From: Chloroflexota bacterium
Lineage (GTDB): Bacteria; Chloroflexota; Anaerolineae; Caldilineales; Caldilineaceae
DNA: 64,000 nucleotides
Direction of reading: 5' to 3'
NCBI GenBank assembly: GCA_016861025.1
Contig: BOKO01000010.1
Coordinates: forward strand, 1 to 64,000
The first letter of the stretch is position 1. Each line of letters starts with the position of its first letter. The translations under genes were made by a program, and so were the position numbers. Positions 60,001-64,000 of this stretch are shown piece by piece. The notes under the pieces were generated by a model. The model saw nothing but the letters and a program-made list of their open reading frames with translations, searched no databases and was not told where the DNA came from.

Positions 60001-60119
60001 GGCCACAACAGGCCAGCCGCCAACACAATCGCCCAGAACGCCAGCGCGCGCCGGCCAGATCGACGGCGCGCAACGCCTGTAAGCGGGCGGAAGCCATTCC
60101 TGGTTTGCATGTGGGTCAT
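57045..60119 (-). CDS. secreted LysM protein with duplicated FG-GAP/TPR-like modules
   Basis: The 1024-residue product has an N-terminal membrane signal (LAFWAIVLAAGLLWPTIFSAARVDA) and two LysM domains (VYIVQPGDSWTSL and YYIVQPGESWNSI) separated by Thr/Pro linkers. Two copies of a module of about 330 residues follow. Each begins with Cys-Pro and has two Asp-rich FG-GAP-like calcium loops (DWNEDGVPD, DINLDGQPD; DFNNDGWED, DLNGDNRID), then a helical part ending in a short TPR-like repeat. It probably binds peptidoglycan through LysM. GGAGGAG lies 9 nt before the ATG. Confidence 0.8.
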   Translation of the reverse strand: MTHMQTRNGFRPLTGVARRRSGRRALAFWAIVLAAGLLWPTIFSAARVDAQTVTPTAGGVYIVQPGDSWTSLSRKTGIPIRELQAANPRSVRPTGWLIVGEELILPGVATPTPEITATALPSPETTTTETPAEEATVAATADPISALPTTETGERYYIVQPGESWNSIAQKFGVSAEALRAANPRAVRPGLVLFRNEQLIIPTPPGSATITPPPTATPSAPTPPAPAATPTAVEGETISTDAPTPDEQDDAAEATCPDSFVDYPAQIVTLLAASGDMEATLSFLRDCSALSEENVRRGDWNEDGVPDWVLVLQNPHSDSALPETELLVFMSDAGGYTLSFQARPAGQVGVLAASDINLDGQPDLVWVDTTCGASTCFDTVIVRSWDGAGWVDWTERTIVMAYAQVKLDELRDSGQGSEIVLQGGEYGSVGAGPQRSRTEVWGSIEGAPYRLLDTVYERSNCLYFKVLDANEALSRYQEIGLTQAREMYTEAITSRSLVKCGQRSDELSELRSFSLFRLAVIHAYEGDAALAAETVAQLQNAFPDSVYTSLATTWLAAYESSGDPTEACAAATAYAEANPETYEALSDYGYANPTFTAVDLCPVLEIETPDAAAPGEETPEVAASAPITPLLILTATTDVSALAPVTPGQAGELPDCPTTLDEYAATLPDVIALAEGDALIVETWLRLCDGMTDARGGMLLADFNNDGWEDAIFLPTIVSDLGFGPGGAQGAVLIYHGNATGEFDLVYAPEIYGQPTLLAVEDLNGDNRIDLAWTVDGCSTFCVKEVQMVTWDRQRNTYISIIEPGATIAEGEARIEEATEGYPGQGLQLTLSGGVSGVADGGLKIEHEEHWRSVDGRPFRRLSWTYDRSNSSSNCVGLRLIEADAALHAADILGYEPAIELYRSALDPTLKACSIYGVPAPEELKLLQGLATFRLVQAQALAGDVDAAQLDLAALQQGQPNSAFTKAAGQWLEAYAIQSDATTACRAIQSIFDKETLTWQITDHFGYNHPALAPEQICFVPRGG

Positions 60120-60232
60120 CGGTGATCTCTCCTCCATGATTGTCCTCTTTCCCAGTTGCTGCATCCCAAGTCCGTTGGCCCGACGGGTTGGGGATATTCC
60201 TTTCATCAGGGTGACGGTGATTGCTCAGTCAC

Positions 60233-61375
<1,143 letters not shown>

Positions 61376-61388
61376 GGTGTGTCTGGTC

Positions 61389-62261
61389 TTATGAATGAGT
61401 CAAAACGGGAAACGGGTCTTGAGCGACAGCGGAGCGAAACAGATGGAGCAGCCGCTGTGTATGTACACCGACGGCGCCATCGCCGATCACCTGGTCGTCG
61501 ATGCGCACGATCGGCATAATTTCTTTGGTCGTGCTTGTGATGAACGCCTCTTCCGCCAACGCCAGTTCAGAGCGATGAATCGAGCGTTCGTGTATCTCAA
61601 AAAGATCGCCAGCCAGCTCGAGCACGGCTGCGCGCGTTACGCCGGGCAGCACATCCACCGACGGCGTAATCAATTGGTCGCCGCGGACGATGAAGAAGTT
61701 GCTGGTCGTGCACTCGCTGATGACGCCCTGTGCGTCACAGTGCAATGCCTCAATTGCGCCTGCCGCCTTTGCGCGTCGCTGCCCTATGATGGCAGTGATG
61801 TAGTTCAGGCTCTTGACAGTGGGCATGAAGCGGGGGCAATCATAGGTGATCAGCGTAGCGCCCCGGCGATACATTTCCTCTGGATAAGGTTTGACCGCCG
61901 CCAACATGACCAACAGCGAAGGACGGCCCTCCGGCATTAGAAAACTACTCGACGCGCCGCCGGTGGCAATGATGCGAATCGTCACGTCGGTTGGGTCGTT
62001 GCGAGCCAGCGTCTCTTCAACGATCGCTTCGATCTCTGCCAGTGACCACGGCAGGTCAAGCTCGATTTGGGCGGCGGAACGCTGCATCCGTTCGAGATGG
62101 GCGCGCAGCCCAAACGGGCGCACGCCGTAGGTGCGCAGCACCTCGAAGACGCCGTAGCCGCGCACCAAACCCAGATCATCGAGGCGAAGCGACGCCTGGC
62201 TGGCGGGCGCAAAGTTGCCGTTGACGTAATAGAGATAGTCGTGTCCGTTCACACTGTTCAT
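61389..62261 (-). CDS. class IV (branched-chain/D-amino-acid type) aminotransferase
   Basis: The 290-residue product has the fold-type IV PLP enzyme layout: GLVRGYGVFEVLRTYG at the N-terminus, the PLP Lys in PTVKSLNYI, ECTTSNFFIV (the conserved Glu region) and PGVTRAAVLELA. It could be a branched-chain aminotransferase, D-amino acid aminotransferase or aminodeoxychorismate lyase. The ATG overlaps the proA stop (ATGA), so the two enzymes are translated together. Confidence 0.88.
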   Translation of the reverse strand: MNSVNGHDYLYYVNGNFAPASQASLRLDDLGLVRGYGVFEVLRTYGVRPFGLRAHLERMQRSAAQIELDLPWSLAEIEAIVEETLARNDPTDVTIRIIATGGASSSFLMPEGRPSLLVMLAAVKPYPEEMYRRGATLITYDCPRFMPTVKSLNYITAIIGQRRAKAAGAIEALHCDAQGVISECTTSNFFIVRGDQLITPSVDVLPGVTRAAVLELAGDLFEIHERSIHRSELALAEEAFITSTTKEIMPIVRIDDQVIGDGAVGVHTQRLLHLFRSAVAQDPFPVLTHS

Positions 62262-63571
62262 GGGCGGACGTCCCAATTGCCGATGCACACCCATTTGTAG
62301 GTGGTCAGCTCTTCCAGCCCCATCGGGCCGCGTGCGTGCAATTTTTGGGTGCTGACCGCCACTTCGGCGCCAAGCCCGAACTGCCCGCCATCGTTGAATC
62401 GCGTGCTGGCATTGACAAAGACCGCCGACGAATTGATTGCCTCGACAAACCGGTTGGCGTTGGCGATGTTGTTCGTCAAGATGCCATCGGAATGCTCCGA
62501 GCCGTGGTCGTAGATGTGCTGAATTGCCTCCTCGACATTGTCGACGATTTTGACGCCGAGAATGAGCGCCATCCACTCCTGATCAAAATCGTCGGGGCCG
62601 GCTTCCAGCACCACAGCGCCGGGCGCGTGTTCGCGCAGCAACGCAAACGCCTCGCCCGCCGCGCGCATCTCCACCTTGCAGCGCGCCATGCGCTCTCCCA
62701 ACATAGGAAGAAATTGTCTCGCCACGGCGCGATGCACCAACACAGTGTCGCAGGAATTGCAGACGCTGGGGCGTTGCACGCGCGCATTCTCGATGATGTC
62801 GAGCGAACGTACAAGGTCTGCACTTTCATCCACGAAAAGATGGCAGACGCCAATGCCGCCGGTAATGACGGGGATCGTGGCCTGCTCGCGACATAACTTG
62901 TGCAATGCGGCGCCGCCGCGTGGAATGATCATGTCTACGTAGGCGTCGAGGCGCAACAACTGCGTGACCAGCGCACGGTCGGGGCTGTCGATATACTGCA
63001 CCGCATCGACCGGAAATCCCACCGCCTCTAGCGCATCCTGGATCGTTTCCACCAGCGCCAGATTGCTGCGCAAGGTTTCGCTGCCGCCGCGCAAGATGAC
63101 GGCGTTGCCGGTTTTGAGAGAGAGCGCTGCAATATCGATGGTGACATTCGGACGCGCTTCATAGATGACGCCTAACACGCCGATTGGAATACGACGTTTG
63201 CTGAGGCGCATCCCGTTGGGCAACAGCCGGCTTTCAATGTCGGCGCCAACCGGGTCGGGGAGCGCAGCCACTTTGCGCGTATCGGCGGCCAGCGCATGCA
63301 CGCGCGCCTCGGTGAGCAGCAGCCGATCTAGCAACGCCGACGACAATCCTCTGGCCTCGGCGCCCGCCATATCCTGCGCGTTGGCGGCGAGAATGGTCGC
63401 CATGCGCTCTTCGAGCCGTTCTGCGATAGCAAGCAGCGCTGCATTTTTGGCGTCGGTGGAGAAGGCAGCCAGCCGACGACTTGCAGCGCGCGCACGTTGT
63501 CCCATGCGCTCAAGCGTTCCCGTTTGTTTGGATTGTGGAAGCCCCACCGTCTTCTCGACAACCATCACCAT
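62258..63571 (-). CDS. proA: gamma-glutamyl phosphate reductase
   Basis: The 437-residue product is a ProA aldehyde dehydrogenase: RIPIGVLGVIYEARPNVTIDIAALSLKTGNAVILRGG region, the active Cys in RPSVCNSCDTVLVH, and a C-terminal FNDGGQFGLGAEVAVSTQKLHARGPMGLEELTTYKW. It reduces gamma-glutamyl phosphate with NADPH in proline synthesis. The ATG at 63571 lies 6 nt after GAGGAG, better than a TTG two codons earlier. No proB or proC is in view. Confidence 0.97.
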   Translation of the reverse strand: MVMVVEKTVGLPQSKQTGTLERMGQRARAASRRLAAFSTDAKNAALLAIAERLEERMATILAANAQDMAGAEARGLSSALLDRLLLTEARVHALAADTRKVAALPDPVGADIESRLLPNGMRLSKRRIPIGVLGVIYEARPNVTIDIAALSLKTGNAVILRGGSETLRSNLALVETIQDALEAVGFPVDAVQYIDSPDRALVTQLLRLDAYVDMIIPRGGAALHKLCREQATIPVITGGIGVCHLFVDESADLVRSLDIIENARVQRPSVCNSCDTVLVHRAVARQFLPMLGERMARCKVEMRAAGEAFALLREHAPGAVVLEAGPDDFDQEWMALILGVKIVDNVEEAIQHIYDHGSEHSDGILTNNIANANRFVEAINSSAVFVNASTRFNDGGQFGLGAEVAVSTQKLHARGPMGLEELTTYKWVCIGNWDVRP

Positions 63572-63921
63572 TGTCAACTCCTCTCAACCCCAGGCAATTC
63601 GAATCGCTTTCCGCCGCTGTACTTTACCACAGAGTGCAAAACGCGTCACAAGGAAGACAGTCGTTCGCAACGGTTGGATGCATCCTGCATTCTGATAACC
63701 CGCCATTTGGATGGAATATCCTGACGCAAATGGAAAGCATGCGCCACTCAGATTTGGCAAACGATCCTTAAAAATTTCGTGCCATTAACTAGAATACCTT
63801 GCTAATTTAAGAAAACGGGAGTAAAATGACAGCAAAATGAAAGCGCTGTAAGAGGTTTTCCATGATACGCTCAGGCGAGGAATACGCTTAGGCGAAAAAA
63901 TCGTGAGAAAGGAGGGATGCC
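63572..63921. other. divergent intergenic region
   Basis: The 350-bp gap between proA and the rightmost secreted-protein gene contains no credible frame. It is AT-rich from about 63770 onward, consistent with a promoter for the plus-strand gene, but no well-spaced -35/-10 pair stands out. Confidence 0.4.
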
Positions 63922-64000
63922 ATGAAACAACGCAGGTTCATCGTCATCATTGCCATCATTCAGTTGATGCTGGTGATCATGAGCGCTATGCCGGTTGCTG
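63922..64000 (+). CDS. partial secreted protein (N-terminus only)
   Basis: The frame begins ATG AAA CAA with AAAGGAGG 6 nt upstream and runs off the window. The 26 visible residues form a signal peptide (MKQRR then hydrophobic FIVIIAIIQLMLVIM). Nothing more can be said of the mature protein. Confidence 0.7.
   Translation, partial: MKQRRFIVIIAIIQLMLVIMSAMPVA

Overview
The window looks like a chromosomal segment of a Chloroflexota (Chloroflexi) bacterium, probably close to the Caldilineales. This is an inference from GC-rich coding sequence and Thr/Pro/Ala-rich secreted lipoproteins. It also rests on the histidine-phosphatase/DUF3090/SCO1664 cluster, the sugar-nucleotidyltransferase/phosphomutase fusion, and a topoisomerase I with repeated C-terminal domains. 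No rRNA, tRNA, CRISPR array, transposase or phage module was recognised. The region reads as a stable core/accessory mosaic with about 44 genes, many in short operons with 4-bp ATGA overlaps.

Layout. 0.1-6.6 kb: YiiM-like MOSC protein and GNAT acetyltransferase; a four-gene operon (translin-family protein, small Cas4-N-like membrane protein, helical-repeat protein, TMEM175-type K+ channel); then MeaB and a stand-alone B12-binding subunit on the other strand. 6.9-14 kb: a double-CBM21/endonuclease-exonuclease-phosphatase fusion next to a phospholipase D-like protein, an acyl-CoA dehydrogenase, a ring-cleaving dioxygenase, and a PadR/HAAS membrane-protein pair. 14-19.2 kb: tsaE, the nucleotidyltransferase fusion and the three-gene SCO1664/DUF3090/phosphatase cluster. 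19.4-27.8 kb: M1 peptidase, serine-hydrolase lipoprotein, HdrD-like Fe-S oxidoreductase and a thioredoxin-CcdA fusion. 28-31 kb: two glutamine synthetases. 31.3-37.3 kb: cytoplasmic HtrA-like protease, then Nudix, epimerase and an ABC sugar importer without its ATPase. 37.4-44 kb: repeat-bearing sulfurtransferase lipoprotein and alpha-2-macroglobulin. 44-53.5 kb: CrtI-like oxidoreductase behind a structured leader, DUF4287-like protein, topA, a GH3-like protein without its catalytic Asp, and lepB. 53.5-64 kb: conserved hypothetical, M20 peptidase, truncated glycosyltransferase, LysM protein, DUF3048 lipoprotein, class IV aminotransferase, proA, and the start of a secreted protein.

The most interesting points are four. 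(1) A glycogen-binding-module/phosphoesterase fusion paired with a PLD enzyme. (2) A roughly 215-nt structured leader ending in a perfect intrinsic terminator upstream of the oxidoreductase, which behaves like an unclassified riboswitch or attenuator. (3) A dispersed GGAGATTGGAGATT-type inverted-repeat family, four copies here; several supply stop codons, one coincides with a truncated glycosyltransferase, and one forms a perfect 16-bp hairpin between a binding-protein gene and its permease gene. (4) A set of probable pseudoenzymes or altered regulatory sites: GH3 without nucleophile, phosphomutase without serine loop, and GSI-beta with Phe at the adenylylation position. Functional calls are from reading motifs; no database search was run.
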